Shown here: positions 1 to 11,157 of the stretch, piece after piece | Position numbering within the stretch: the first letter of the stretch is position 1 | How the letters are laid out: each line of letters opens with the position of its first letter | Source: Heligmosomoides polygyrus polygyrus | Taxonomy: Eukaryota > Nematoda > Chromadorea > Rhabditida > Heligmosomidae | Assembly: GCA_947396885.1 (NCBI GenBank) | Contig: OX377202.1 | Span: 106,142,198-106,206,197, forward strand | Length of the DNA: 64,000 nucleotides | Direction: 5' to 3' | Notes under the pieces: generated by a model | Database searches by the model: none | What the model was told of the DNA's origin: nothing | What the model saw: the letters and a program-made list of their open reading frames with translations, nothing else | Made by a program: the position numbers and the translations under genes

Positions 1-940
1 ATTAAGCTACGAAGATATCGATATTTATCATGAAGTAGCGGATAAGTATGTAGAAAAATGTACACTCTGAATGCACGCTGTGCGCGATTAGACGCATGCA
101 ATCGATACTGCAGCCTAAAATATTGTCGCTTCGCGGCGCGACTAAACTATGAAGAGGAATTCACCAAGTGGTAGCCAGTGGGTATATAGGGACCACTACC
201 GCGGAGTTTGATGAAGACTTTTGATTCACTGGCTGTAGTGATCTCTGCTCAACGACCACGAGTGCGACTTCATGGCTCAAACCAGTCAGCTAGCACAATC
301 TGCTGCAAATTACGCTGCGAACTCTCACAGCCAAAGGCCGCTCCCACTCATGCTTTAGCCAGTTCAAGGTTCGTGCCCCGCCCAGGTCAACCAACCCTTC
401 AGGTGTGGACACCTTCTTAATAGCAGAGCACCTAGAACAAAGGGCATGGCGAGGTTTTGTCATCGAAAACCACGGGGATGACCATGGTCATGCCGGCCGC
501 GATAACGGCTGCAGTCGGTAGTGGAGCCGAGAAAATGCTGATTCAGCACACGTCGTCGCTGCTATGGAATGCCTGACGCTCCGATTAGACTTGCAGAAGT
601 CAGTTCGCGGTATTTCATCGTTCAAACAGCCGTCGCTAAGCTGTCTATGACCTTGGCTTCCTATAGCATCAACAAGGCTCTATGGGCTTTTCAAAACAAG
701 GCGCTTTCATCGAATGTTTCGAGACTACAAAAAACAAACGTCGACAGAATTCAAACCGTACGTCTTCAAGCAGATACACAGTGCATGGCGCATTCCAGTG
801 TGACTGATTGAAACCGCCAGCCCAGCGTTCCACTCCTACATTTGCCTTCGCTGACGATGACCTCGTAGTCCCCCTACTCAAGGTCCTCCTCTTAATTACC
901 TGACGTTTTCTTCATCATTACATCCGACCTTCACGAATAG
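1..940. other. Unassigned sequence
   Basis: No exon, transposon end or tandem repeat was recognised here. Short open frames (for example 569-811) have no recognisable family and no supporting splice sites. A TGCATGGCGCATTCC word at about 782 recurs across the window and is related to the core of the AT-rich foldback family. Confidence 0.4.
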
Positions 941-1282
941 GGTCCTCATGTGCAAGGTTTCCTAATGATAGAGGAAGTCAAAGTGAACGTCTTCCAAATC
1001 GAGGTAAGCTTCTTACAGGTCAAACTGCACTGCTACGTTTCAAAACAGATTTTAATTTATCGTCTTGTCTCAAAAAAATTATAAAAACATTACATTCATT
1101 TTCTCCAGACTCTCTAAGATGGTTAGAATAGATTTTTGCTCAAAAAAAAATCGCTACCACTACTTTCTTTGAAGTTTTTTTTTAAGTTCAGCTGCACGAA
1201 TGAGTGTAATAATTTTATAAAATTTCTATTTTTATGAAAAAATAATAAATTAAACTTTGTTTCAAAGTGAGAGAAGAAGATA

Positions 1283-2556
1283 TTAGGTTGTTGCATAAGT
1301 TCTCGGACATTTGGGGCATGAAATATTTCTTATCACAACATACGAACAACAATATCAAATCATTTGAAACAACCACCGTTTACATCAATTGTCTTTCGCC
1401 AACGTGCTGGTAAGTCGTGGATGCCTTTCCTCCAAAACGTGGCCGGTTGTGATTCGAAAAATGTGCGCAGTGCCTCCTTGACATCCTCTCGGTTCCTAAA
1501 TTGCTGGCCGTCCAAATAGCGTTGAAGGCTTGAATACAAATGATAATCAGAAGGAGCGAGATCTGGTGAGTAAGGTGGATGTGGAAGAACGGTCCATCCG
1601 CAGTTCGCCAACTCAGCCGCCGTTGCTCTAGCAATATAAGGTCTAGCGTTGTCGTGTTGAAAATACACCTTCACTTGCTCTCCTCGTGTGCTTTGAAGGT
1701 GGGCTCTCAACTTCCTCAGTTGGTGACGTAAACCTCTGCCGTCACTGTTATCCCTTCGTCCAGCAGCTCCCAGTATTCTACGCCATGAACGCTCCACCAA
1801 ATGCATAGCATCACCTTTTTCACGTGAAGGTCGGGTTTTGGAACGTCCTCTGCCTCTCCAGTTGCGTCAACCCACTGTGCACGCCGGTGATAATTAGAAT
1901 AGAGTATCCACTTCTCATCCCCGGTGACAAGGTTGTCCAGCCATCCGTGGGTACGTCTGAGGGTAGGGAGAGACAGAGCGACATCGGCTCTGCGATCCAT
2001 GTCATGTTGTGTCAAGTCGTGAGGTACCCAGCGACCCAATTTTTGCACCTTGCCAATCGACTTCAATCCTCGAACGACTGTTGAGTGACCAACACCAAGA
2101 GTGCTTGATGGTTCGCGAGTGGTTTGGTATGGGTCCGCTTCCACTCTACTTCGGAGGCCATCCAAATCCAGTGTCATCGGGCGCCCTTCTCGCTCATTAT
2201 CTTCAACGGAGAATTCACCAACTGTAAACTTCGAGAACCACTGGTACACAGTACTTCGAGCAGGAGCACTCTCGTTGTAAACATCCTTCAGGCGACGATA
2301 CGATTCGTTGGCACTGAGGCCAGATTGATGCAGGAATAACATGACGTGCCGAATATGCGTCTCAGTTGGGATGAATTGCTTAGCCATAATAGCTGATGTT
2401 GACAACGCTGAAGTAAATGTTAGGAACAGTTTCGTAGCCCTTTCCTTTCTCTATCGATCGATCATTTACGCGTCGATACATGTGAGAAATTTGGCGGGAA
2501 AATGCGCTTTCAATTCAGGAGGGATCAAATGTCCGAGAACTTATGCACCAACCTAA
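1283..2556 (-). mobile_element. mariner transposon (copy 1)
   Basis: The element has 30-bp terminal inverted repeats with one mismatch: TTAGGTTGTTGCATAAGTTC at 1283 onward and the matching inverse ending at 2556. It is flanked by TA dinucleotides (1281-1282 and 2557-2558), the classical mariner target duplication. At 1274 bp it has the usual size. The transposase is on the minus strand and carries one frameshift, so this copy is probably non-autonomous but could be mobilised in trans. Confidence 0.93.
1360..2387 (-). pseudogene. mariner transposase, one frameshift
   Basis: This is a mariner-family DDD transposase gene that would cut and paste the flanking element. Reading starts at ATG 2385-2387 (MAKQFIPTETH). 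The N-terminal half has the helix-turn-helix region and WVPHDL, followed by GDEKW with the first catalytic Asp. The C-terminal half has HDNARPY (second Asp) and YSPDLAPSDYHLY (third Asp). The two halves lie in different frames. The break is near 1726, where a single base appears to be missing between VY and RHQLRKL, so the first frame stops at 1716. The combined length of about 341 codons is normal for mariner. All three catalytic residues remain in the DNA, but not in one frame. No other stop was noticed. Confidence 0.92.
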
Positions 2557-3400
2557 TAGTTTAAAGCATTTCAACATAGAGTAAAAGTAACAAGACAGCA
2601 ATCACTTACTGCATTAAAAAACGAGATCGCGCCATGCACAGAAAAAGGTGACCGCAACTTTTCTTCGATTAATAGTGCAAATGCTGCCTACATGACGCAT
2701 CAAAGTGAGCATATCTGTGCGTTCTTTACAGTTGTTTTTGTAGTGCCGGCCGTCAACACGAGTCAAACTTCATGCAAACAAAAATTCTGCTATCAATCGA
2801 ATAAAAATTGCAACATCTTGGAAGACGGCATGGCGCAATCTTTTTCTGCACTAAAAATAGCCGTCTTCCTGCTTAAAAATTTTGATCATAAAATTTTAAT
2901 TTTAAAATATTAATTTTAACCAATTTCATTTTAGCCAAATTTTAACTTTCAAAACATTTAACCATTAAAACCGTTTTTTTTTTCTCGAAAAATGAGAATT
3001 TTATGAAATTTTAAACAATGTATTCATCTATTGAGTAGGTGAATTAAAACCTCGAAAAATGTATACTAAAAAATTCCTTGAACAGGCTTTTCTCGAAAAA
3101 ATCCTTTTTCTCTTTTCTTAAAAAAAATAAATTTTCTTAAAAAAAAATTCTTTTTTCTTTAAACCACAGTTTTTCCTTTAAAAAATGAAAATTTTATAAA
3201 ATTTCAAATAAGATGTTCATTTATTAGGTCGGTGAATTGAACACTTAAAGAAGTTATGACAATATTTTCCTTAAATAAAAAATTATTTTAATCTTCTTGT
3301 AGAGTCTCTAGTTTTATGTAGAAGAAGCTCATTTCAATTTGGAAGATTTTGCTTTGATTTCAAAAGCCTTAAAAAAGCGTCCAATTTTTTAGTAGTTCTT

Positions 3401-4195
3401 CTATTTTATTTATTTTTATTTTTGTTTCCTAATGGTTACGTCCAATTTGACCAAAAAAGTGTTCCATTTGATTTGGAGAGCCAAATTCGACGTAAAAATG
3501 GATAGAATACTGAAGAGGCGCCACTGCTAGCAAACCATTCTGTAGCTCAATCACCCACCCAGATTGCCTCCACACTACCAACTGGCATCAAGTCCAGTGC
3601 GTGGCGCATTCCTGAAAAGCACCGTACCGTTGTTCTTTCTTCTTTATCCTCACTTTTTAAAGGAAATCTTACCGTTTCTGAGTGATTGCTGGCACCCAGT
3701 CCGTCATACTTCGAATTCCTCTCCAGAATCTTCTTCCACTCTTCTCCTAAATTAGTCCAAACTGGAGGAGTAGATCAGAATTCTAAGACACTCTCACCAC
3801 ACCAAGCCTTTTTCTTCCCTCAGACCTAACTTATGTACAACTACATACAGACCTAACCTACCCCTACGACCCTTCGAACGACACCTGCTGGCCTATCAGT
3901 GGACACGGGCAGAATAATCCCCCGTTGATGGCATTCTTTAAGGGTCATGGGGAGCGGCGTGAGAAAAGAAACAACAATTTCAACCCCGTGGCAAGAGAAA
4001 AACGCCGATAACAAACCTTGCAGGCACACGACACCACCCTATAATAGCCGTTTGAAATTATCGATTGATAGATAACGGAAAAATCGCCTGAAACCTCTTT
4101 ATGCACTGAAGACGAGTCGCGTTTTTACTCGCGCGTGCGTGCCGCGTGCGGTTGCAGTGCATTGTCTACGACATTTGACATGTTAGACCCCGTTC
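3401..4195. other. Unassigned sequence
   Basis: There is no recognised gene. Short open frames are not conserved-looking. A GTGCGTGGCGCATTCC word occurs near 3598. A stretch at 4090-4190 is GC-rich next to the following hairpin element. Confidence 0.35.
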
Positions 4196-4332
4196 GGCCT
4201 AGTTTATAGTTGCACGGCTGCGCGGCAGGCATCAAAGTTGAAATAGATATCGATCGGGCGGCGCGAAGAATCGATACCTATGACGACCGTGGTGCCGCAC
4301 CATGTGGCGGCGCAAGTATGATATAAACCAGG
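4196..4332. repeat. Hairpin MITE (TAGTTTATA-end subfamily)
   Basis: The left end CCTAGTTTATAGTTGCACGGC is matched in inverse by GCGGCGCAAGTATGATATAAACCAGG-type sequence at the right end. The centre carries GATATCGATCGGGC. The closest relatives are 58833-58952 and a partial copy near 48600-48685. Confidence 0.65.
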
Positions 4333-4588
4333 ACCTACGCATCGGCCAACCGGTCAAGAAAGGGCATCAGACTTACCAGGGAATGCCGCCAGCTTCCCAA
4401 GGAACTTCGGATTGAGACCTATACCACGTGAAAGAGCTCGAGACGCTGATCACAGATATGTAGACCAAATTTGCTACATGGATCTCCTAAGCGAGTTATG
4501 GCCGGCGGAAGCAGCGATGTCTTCCATGTGTTAGGCGCGCGCAATCAGCGTTGGGGGCAGTATTGCGCGGAAATCAGCGGTTCGGCTA

Positions 4589-4661
4589 TCAGCGGCGGCA
4601 GCGCAGTGGTAGAGTGCTCGCTCCAAAGGATTGAGTTCATTGGTTCGGTTCCCGCCGCTGA
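4589..4661 (+). pseudogene. tRNA-like sequence
   Basis: The tract is 73 nt. A perfect 10-bp end pairing joins TCAGCGGCGG (4589-4598) to CCGCCGCTGA (4652-4661). There is an A-box-like CAGCGCAGTGGTAGAG at 4599 and a B-box-like TTGGTTCGGTTCC at 4640. The anticodon arm does not fold into a normal 5-bp stem with a 7-nt loop, so this looks like a tRNA-derived relic or SINE head rather than a working tRNA. The tRNA-like boxes inside the foldback arms at 36.8 and 50.9 kb are similar. Confidence 0.5.
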
Positions 4662-5079
4662 CGGGTTTTTTGCATTTTTTGGTCCATCTTCGACGAGGAC
4701 CTATAATCTCATTTTTAGCACATTTTTGAGCGAACGGCTAATGGCGACTTGCATTTACGTCTATTTGCAGACGGAAACGTGTTTCAGGTAAAATGCTTTA
4801 TTCATGACGTGAAGCAGGTCAGAAATTCAAATCAAAACAAAATAAAAAGTAAAAATAAAATCAAAGATCAACAAAACTTAATAAACATAATAAACAAAAA
4901 GTAAAGGCACTAGTTAAAGGTTCTGACTCCACCAACACGACCTCGGTCGAAAAAAAATTTTCGCTGAAACTTCGCCTAGGGGGGTTATTTGAGGTGCTGA
5001 TCACGAATCTGACATCCGTTTTTCATGGTCGGAAACCATCCATACCTTTAACTAGGGTGGTCCAGGCAGAGTCACCGAA
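4662..5079. other. Unassigned AT-rich sequence
   Basis: A poly-A-rich stretch at 4820-4900 follows the tRNA-like relic. A single end of the CTAGTCGG repeat family may be present near 5045. No gene was seen. Confidence 0.35.
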
Positions 5080-5139
5080 ACACCAGAAAATCAATATCTG
5101 CACCCCAAAAGTCGATAATCTGTATCACCTGTCGTCCCG

Positions 5140-5222
5140 TTGATCATCGAGTTGCTCGAGCGGGCGTCAGCAGTGTCTCCATTCGTCCCTGTCGCGTGCC
5201 AGAGTGCTCCAATGAATCCTCC
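5140..5222 (-). repeat. RTE 3-prime-end fragment
   Basis: CGTCCCGTTGATCATCGAG, TTGCTCGAGCGGGCGTC and CCCTGTCGCGTGCCAGA match, almost base for base, the segment at 42560-42645 that ends the RTE copy there. It is a dead 3-prime stub with no coding capacity. Confidence 0.8.
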
Positions 5223-5306
5223 AAAAATTGATAGCCGTTTCAAATATGTAAACGTCAAGAAAATCTTTTCCGGAGGTTCACATCGAACTCCAACAAATCA
5301 AGATCT

Positions 5307-5722
5307 GGATCTATCCTAGTCCGGGGGGGCCACATAACTAAAAGTTATTATATGTAACAAATCCACTTGAGACTTACCGAGCGGCTCCTACAGAACAGCA
5401 TGAGACCTAAATAAGAAAAGTCATGAAGGAAAAAAACGAAAAAATTACATTTGTTGCGGTTGTAAGCAGGCAAAGTTGTGTGCCCTCCTCACCATGTTAG
5501 ATCCTGGTTATAACATGTCAGACGGCGGCCAGCACGCGGAATGCCTCCATTCCATCGCTCTTTGTCCGCCGAGACGGTTGTAAACCGCGGCAATTTTTTT
5601 TCGTTTTCGGTTTCTTTTAGGTTCCAGCTCGCTCTCTAGGAGCCGCTCGGTAAGTTTCAATTCATTTTGTTGCCTAGTTTTTAGTTATGTGCCCCCCCCC
5701 CCCCCCGGAGTAGGATAGATCC
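5307..5722. mobile_element. Inverted-repeat element, CTATCCTAGTC ends
   Basis: The left end GGATCTATCCTAGTCCGGGG and the right end CGGAGTAGGATAGATCCC are inverted. A second inner inverted pair reads ACTTACCGAGCGGCTCCTA (about 5371) and TAGGAGCCGCTCGGTAAGT (about 5638). The right end has a run of 15 C (5692-5706). There is no open frame of note, so it is probably non-autonomous. The same termini occur in the foldback at 37520-39113 and the small element at 55379-55515. Confidence 0.7.
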
Positions 5723-6466
5723 CAACATCTTCACCCAACAATATCAATCAATAAATCAATAACCCTTCAAGGCGCGAAACATCAAAAAACCGTTTTCTGA
5801 GGGTAACGTCAAACACCAAATAATCGATATCTGCTCTCCAACAGCAATCAATAAATCAATAACCCTTCTATATATGTGGACATCAAAGAATCCTTTATGG
5901 ATATATTTAAGAACAAGTGAAAATTGCCTAAAAAAATTAAAAAGGACCAAATTAAGCACCGGACAATCAACACCTGCACCAAAAGAATCGAAAACCGTTC
6001 AAAATCCGTAAACATCACGAAATTCCTTTCCAGAGGTCCACAACAAACCCCAGCTAATCAATATCTTTCGCCCACAATACCAATCAATAACCCTTCCAGA
6101 CGCGAAACATCAATGAATCCGTTTTCCCGAAGATCACGCTAAACTCCAATTAATCAACACCTGAACCCCAAACCAATCAATAAATCAATAACCCTTTAAT
6201 ATATGTGGGCATCAAAAAATCCTTTGTAAACATACTACAGTGCTCATATTCCTTACGTAGAAGCCAAAATGACGTTGTGAAGGCTGTCAATTATTTCGAA
6301 AAGTCCAATACATGGCGCACTGCGAATGGGCATAATGCTCACTGATAGCCAAACTCATTTACAACTCCGGCCTAATTTGAAGAAAAAATTGATAACAAAA
6401 AGGCGAATGTTGCCGCTAAAGGCCTGTTCATAGTCCGCGATGGCAGCGACAGAACCGCTCGTGTAA

Positions 6467-6600
6467 GGCCCCGTTTATACTTCGTCGCGGCGCGACGCGA
6501 TGGCCACGCAATGAGGCCAAATTGATCGATCGCGTCGCACAATCAATATGGCCACTATACGTGGCGTCGCGTCGCGCCGCGACGAAGTATAAACGGGGCC
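6467..6600. mobile_element. GC-rich hairpin MITE, 134 bp, TAA target duplication
   Basis: The element is a near-complete palindrome starting GGCCCCGTTTATACTTCG and ending in the inverse. The centre reads TTGATCGATCGCGTCG. TAA trinucleotides flank it at 6464-6466 and 6601-6603. A TWA duplication suggests PIF/Harbinger-type mobilisation; that assignment is inferred. The copy at 61656-61789 is nearly identical in the opposite orientation. Confidence 0.85.
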
Positions 6601-6603
6601 TAA

Positions 6604-7516
6604 TGCATACGGATCGATTGACGCCAAGCGATAGCTCAGTAGAAATCGATACGCATGATTTGCCCGGGAGATCAGTCGCTCCTGTCCTGGACTATTGCTA
6701 CAGGCCCTAATGGTGCCCTGCACTTATGATAGTCAGCCACACGCGTGCGGTCGCGTCGCGGTTACCCAAACCAACACCGATACAGTATAAACAGAACTCT
6801 TTGAGTACGAATGTTTTTGAAATTGTCCAAAAAAGAAAATCACTTCCAACTATTCAATATCTGGACCCTTAAACCTAATCAATAACCCTTCAAAGTATCA
6901 GAAACCAAGTGGAAGTTATGAACCCTGTCAAGTATCCCCGAAATTTTAATGCATGGCGCACTCCAATTGAACCTGTTACTCAGTCAAGCTGATCTACGAC
7001 CCCTTATCGAGACTGAAAAAATAATTATTTCGACCACAGAAAAGCAAGCGCCCAGCTAATGATGTCCTGTACTTAGTTAAACACGCGTGCGGTCGCGTCG
7101 CGGCCGTGCCAGTATAAACAAACAACGCGATGACGATAGAAATTTATTCGAAGCTGTTCAAGCTCAAATGTGTCTCTAGCTGAGTACGTCTATTCATAGA
7201 ATAGGTCAGCTTTAATGTGCTGCTGCTGCTCAGCCACATAAAATAGATATATATATTAAACAAAAATACACAGACAATCAATACAATCGATAGGCGAAAA
7301 TATGTAGATCAAAGGCGCGACACCGCCCCCCGGTTCGAATCGGTCGGTGAGCGGCGGTCGCGTACACGTATCGCTTTAGAGAGAGAAAGGGAGGGAGAGA
7401 TGGCAATATGGCACCTAGGGAGAGAAGTGGTGTGTCCGGGCGACTGCCGGGACACCATAGCGGTCCGGAGAATCGTGTCGGGACCGACTGATCACGTCGT
7501 TCGGCTGGCCGTCAGT
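6604..7516. other. Unassigned sequence downstream of the minus-strand gene
   Basis: Holds repeat words (AATAACCCTTCAA near 6885, GCATGGCGCACTCC near 6953) and a GA-rich stretch at 7379-7402. The 3-prime end of the minus-strand gene should lie here. A TTTATT at about 7143 could be its poly(A) signal on the minus strand, but it is far from the stop and is only a guess. Confidence 0.35.
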
Positions 7517-10500
7517 CTAGTCTTCGGACTCTTCCTCGATGTCGAATAGTTGCGGTGAAGGCGGCCGTGAAGCCGGTCGTTTCTTCTGCGATTTCGTCAC
7601 CGGTCGCAGATTTGAGAGCAATGGCGAGGTAATATGCCGGAGGAGCTGAAAATAGGAGAAAATTAGGGAAAATATTCAAATTTTGAAAAAAAAGAAAAAT
7701 AAGACTAATTTTCTGTTGAATTATGCATAGTTGTCTCAAAAACCCGGGTTAAATCGCGTATTCAAGTGGCAGGACCGCGCTATTGCGAAAATGCCAGAGC
7801 TCCGCCCACTCATCCGTAGCTCCGCCCCCCGACAGAGCACATTCTATTCTTGTCTTCGTCACTTGTCGTCAACGCACCCACGTATTTTTCACCCAGAAAG
7901 CGGTGAAAGTGACCAATTCTAAACGTAACATGTTTGCCACCAGGGTCCCGCCCACCTCACCCCATAGCCCCGCCCACATATCAAGCACACTGAGCCACTT
8001 CTCGTAGTGATGCTTTCACTTTCAATGTTTGATAACGAAAAAGCCAAAAATGTGCACTTTTGAAGGAAACTTCGGACATGTCGTTAATGTGGCCTACATG
8101 GCGAGGTGAAGACGAGTCAGCCAATTAAATCGCGAATTGTGCTCTCTGTACTGGACGGCGATGCGTGCTGATTGGTCTGATGCCTCCAACCTCCTCATGT
8201 ACGCTACATTAACGGCTTGCCCCAAAAATTCAAGTCACAGGGTCCCGCCCACCCATACCATAACTCCGCCCACATAGAAAACACACGTTACTGCTGTTCT
8301 GCATGAGTTTCTTTTCGAAAAATAAAGCGAAAGTGCAGTTTTTGCAAGAAAATAGGCAAGAAAGTAATCAAAACGCGAAAACAACTGATGTGTTAGGGTC
8401 CCGCCCACTTTCTTCCATAGCCACGCCCACATGGATGTCAATTTCTTCATTTTCCGTGTGGCTTTTTCAGCAAAACTTCAGTAGAGTCATCATTTTCGGT
8501 CAGGAAAAAACCCAAAAATACAGCACTCTCCAAAAAATAACGAAGCGCCAGAGCCACGCCCATTTCTTGGCTAAGGACACGCCCCGATATAAGGCGAGGT
8601 TTCCTACACCCAGCGAATCTTATAACTGTTATGAACCATGTGGAGAGTTTACCCAGGATTCATCGTTTTTGAAGTAAAAAAACCATTGTTTAGCTTCGAA
8701 AAAACAGCTCGAGGCCGTCAGAGTCCCGCCCATTCTCTACCAGAGCTCCGCCCATTGGGCTATCTTCGCTTTAACCAGAATAAACCAACTTTTTGCTCGC
8801 ATAAAAGCACTGAACCATGTCAGCGACAGCTATGGCGACGAAGTAGGAGCTCCTAATTCTAACAATCAGCGCATGTGACTGAGCCATGGATGTTGATCAA
8901 AAATGGGGGACCACATCAGGCGCCTTCGCATCTTTTAACGGTAAGCAGCTCTATTCTGCAGTGTGAACCGGTCGCTGGCTACTCGACCGGTCTTCAGATG
9001 CCCCCGTCCGTCCCTGCCAGCCAAACAAACAAACACACTCGCAACCACGCCAACAAAAACGCCCGAAAAATCGATCGATTCCTCTGGAGGTTTTCGATCA
9101 ATAAAATCGATAAGCGGAACGGGACGAACCTTCATCTCGATGTCGGCGATGCTCGTCGTGCGTTTTTGCGACGGCGACAGATGCTGTTGTCGTCGTTGCT
9201 CCTGTTCGTGCAGCTGCCAGATGGACGTGCGTGACTTCTCGTCACCGCAACAGCCCATCACACACAGCACGGTGATCCAGAATAGCTGGACGCACCAGTT
9301 GTGGAGGCGATTGATCACCGCCATCGCCACCACTTGCGTCATGTCGGTCTTCATAAGCTGAAAAATCGATCAATAGATTATCGATCGACAGGCCACTGGG
9401 GCGAAATTCAGAAGAGTCAGTCATCCCCGCCGGGACGGGGTGAACGAACACCCCTCTCGTTCGGAGGGTAAACACACACACGGGAAAAGAAACGGGGGGG
9501 GGGGGCACAGGGCTCGAGAAAACCCTGCGGAGAAGACCGGGTCCAGGGCTACGTAGCCCACACTCCCAAAGGATGGCGGGAGATGGCGTGGCGACAGAAC
9601 AGGATCGATCTCGAGGTGGGTGGTGTCCAAGCGGCCGTCGTGGGGCACCTGAGTGATCGACCGGCTCGCTGATGGTCTACTGATCCGTCAAACCAGCCAA
9701 ATTTGGTCAAAATTCGCACCCCAAATCGGGAACTCAGTCGGGAATGCCCCAGAGATACGGTAGAATGACCGTATGTGGGAAACACGGCGTCTGTCAAAAC
9801 TCGTTGATTTTACATGTCAAAATGCCGTTTTCAGTCGTGACATGCTAAGCCCGTGTCACACCCGCTCGGAACCATGACTAAACCACGCCTACCGGCAAAA
9901 CTGTTACAATTCTACAATGGAACTCTCAATTATGTTGTTTTATTTACCAAAAACCGCTGCCAACCAAAACGGGGTTTTAAAGTTCTCAAAAATCGACCAA
10001 TGAGAGAAAATCGATCGATCGTGTGCGATAATCCCTCCTCGTGGGAAATACCGTAGCCAAAGGGACTGCTCGCGTCAAGACCTGCAGCTTTTACATGTCA
10101 AATCGCCATGTTTTCACTCTGGCAAGCTACGCTGACATGTTAAACCTGTGCCGCACCCCTCCTGAGATCACGACTAAACCACGCCCACCCGGGAACACTG
10201 TTACGATTCGGCAATTCACTTGGATAGATGACAAAATTGAGGGGATTTTTGGAATTTTAGCAGAAAAACTTGCCTAAAGAAGGGCCTTAAAGCTTTTATA
10301 AGCAAATTTACTTAGTAAATTACTAAGAAGGTTACAGGTAGTAGGATAAATATGGAGGCAAAGAGATTTGTCCCGGCTCTTGGAAGGAGTGAAAGGAGTG
10401 GAACGTCACCGATATCAGTTTCAAAACCCTTTTAAGCCTTGCCAATGAGGAGGGACCAGCCCGTAGGCGTGGCCTGGTCCCTTTTTATACAATTTTATCT

Positions 10501-10925
10501 CGCTCTTTGCTGTCTTTACATCTCGGAAACCTGATGACAAAAAGTCATCATGTTGTTCGTTACGAAACGGATCCGAGCAACATTATTTATGTCAGAATGA
10601 CTCATTTTTGACAGATGATGGTGCCAAGAGGCTATTTTTAGAAGATTTCACTAAAACCCATGCAAAGAACGTTCAAATGAAGCACTTGAGCACCACAGGC
10701 CCCCCCCCCCAAAAAAAAAACTTGTCACAGAGCTAATATTCCGGCAACTAAATTTGCAACATCAGCAAAAACGGGCCAGCTACTCCACAAGGGTCCACAG
10801 ATTCTCCAAACTCTACACAAATAATTATTGAACGTAAAAATTCACCGAAAAATTACCTCATTCCGCGTCCGACTCGTCGATGCCACCGTTTCCAAGCAAA
10901 TCCGTGATGCAGGGACTTGAATCAT
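7517..10925 (-). CDS. Predicted 141-aa single-pass membrane protein, three exons
   Basis: I do not recognise this family. The model joins minus-strand exons 10925-10857, 9357-9130 and 7645-7517, all phase 0. Exon 1 starts at ATG 10925 (MIQVPASRICLETV) and ends at GAG before GTAATT. Exon 2 follows a TTTTTCAG acceptor and exon 3 follows a TATTTTCAG acceptor, both nematode-like. Residues about 44-59 (VQLFWITVLCVMGCC) form one hydrophobic segment ending in two cysteines. After it come a Gln/Arg-rich stretch (HEQEQRRQQHL), a Ser/Thr region, then a basic Pro/Ser stretch and an acidic tail (DIEEESED, stop). A TATATAA box lies 116 bp upstream. Introns of 1.5 kb each are full of repeats, and further small exons cannot be excluded. 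Exon 1 is the weakest part: an alternative frame there ends in a stop. Exons 2 and 3 are better supported. Confidence 0.55.
7795..8760. repeat. Paired CCGCCCAC motifs in an intron
   Basis: A short paired motif, roughly GGTCCCGCCCAC plus 8-12 bases plus CATAGCCCCGCCCAC, occurs near 7797, 7947, 8241, 8397, 8548 and 8718. All lie inside the second intron of the minus-strand gene and in the same orientation. Single CCACGCCCAC relatives occur near 9885 and 10180 in the first intron. Similar motifs are common in Caenorhabditis intergenic DNA (general knowledge). Confidence 0.6.
8078..8217. repeat. MITE of the GTCGTTAATGTGGCC family
   Basis: The left end GTCGTTAATGTGGCCTACATG-type sequence is matched in inverse by CATGTACGCTACATTAACGGC at the right. 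The interior has CTGATTGG-type words. Fuller copies lie at 49981-50155, 55534-55706 and 59397-59664. It sits inside intron 2 of the minus-strand gene. Confidence 0.7.
9800..10210. repeat. Direct repeat pair in intron 1
   Basis: Two copies of about 125 bp (about 9800-9925 and 10075-10210) share TTTTACATGTCAAA, GTGACATGCTAAGCC-type, GACTAAACCACGCC and ACTGTTACAATTC words in the same order. This is a local duplication within the first intron of the minus-strand gene. Confidence 0.6.
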
Positions 10926-11040
10926 CTTGAAGGTGTAGTTAGTGGTAGATCAAATAGACGGCGGAAAGCTCGAAGAACTCGTCACACGTGGACGGCACGT
11001 GTGTGAACACAGACCGATCCGAGCCCGTGTCGCCGCCCGG

Positions 11041-11047
11041 TTATATA
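11041..11047 (-). promoter_or_regulatory. TATA box of the minus-strand gene
   Basis: TATATAA on the minus strand lies 116 bp upstream of the proposed ATG (10925). It is within a GC-rich stretch that includes a CACACGTG word. The spacing leaves room for a transcription start near 11010-11015 and a short leader. The assignment rests on position and motif only. Confidence 0.45.
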
Positions 11048-11059
11048 GCCGCCGACGGC

Positions 11060-11140
11060 TGGCCACGCCCCGTCGCGTCGCGGCGGCGTCGCACCGTCGC
11101 CGCCGCGACGAGGCGCGGCGCGGCGCGGCGTCGCGGTGAC
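11060..11140. repeat. CG-rich low-complexity block
   Basis: The block is dominated by GCGTCGCGGCGGCG-like words resembling the inner arms of the GC-rich MITEs, but no complete palindrome with GTTTATACTTC ends is visible. It lies just upstream of the TATA box. Confidence 0.4.
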
Positions 11141-11157
11141 TGATCTCTGGATATTCT

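Larger units (their letters stand above)
941..3400. repeat. AT-rich foldback element, split by a mariner
   Basis: The left part (about 950-1282) and right part (about 2830-3400) are imperfect inverted copies. Left CTTCCAAATCG near 1000 pairs with CAATTTGGAAGATT near 3340, with T-rich arms between. The central core is bounded by GAGATCGCGCCATGCAC at about 2625 and GCATGGCGCAATCT at about 2829. Related elements lie at 24720-25513 and 31310-31915. The mariner at 1283-2556 sits in the left arm. No coding sequence was recognised. Confidence 0.55.
5080..6230. repeat. Divergent tandem repeat, units of roughly 100 bp
   Basis: The words ATCAATATCTG, CAATCAATAACCCTTC and ATGTGGACATCAAAGAATCC recur in the same order several times between 5080 and 6230, and again at 6840-6905. 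Units are degenerate. The array is interrupted by the inverted-repeat element at 5307-5722 and by the MITE at 6467-6600. A short minisatellite that has decayed is the simplest reading. Confidence 0.6.

Noticed and set aside
10857..10925. Exon 1 of the membrane protein read instead as a C-terminus ending GGIDESDAE
   Set aside because: That frame gives a plausible acidic tail and cannot be fully excluded, but the TATA box upstream, the ATG and the phase match with exon 2 favour a first exon.
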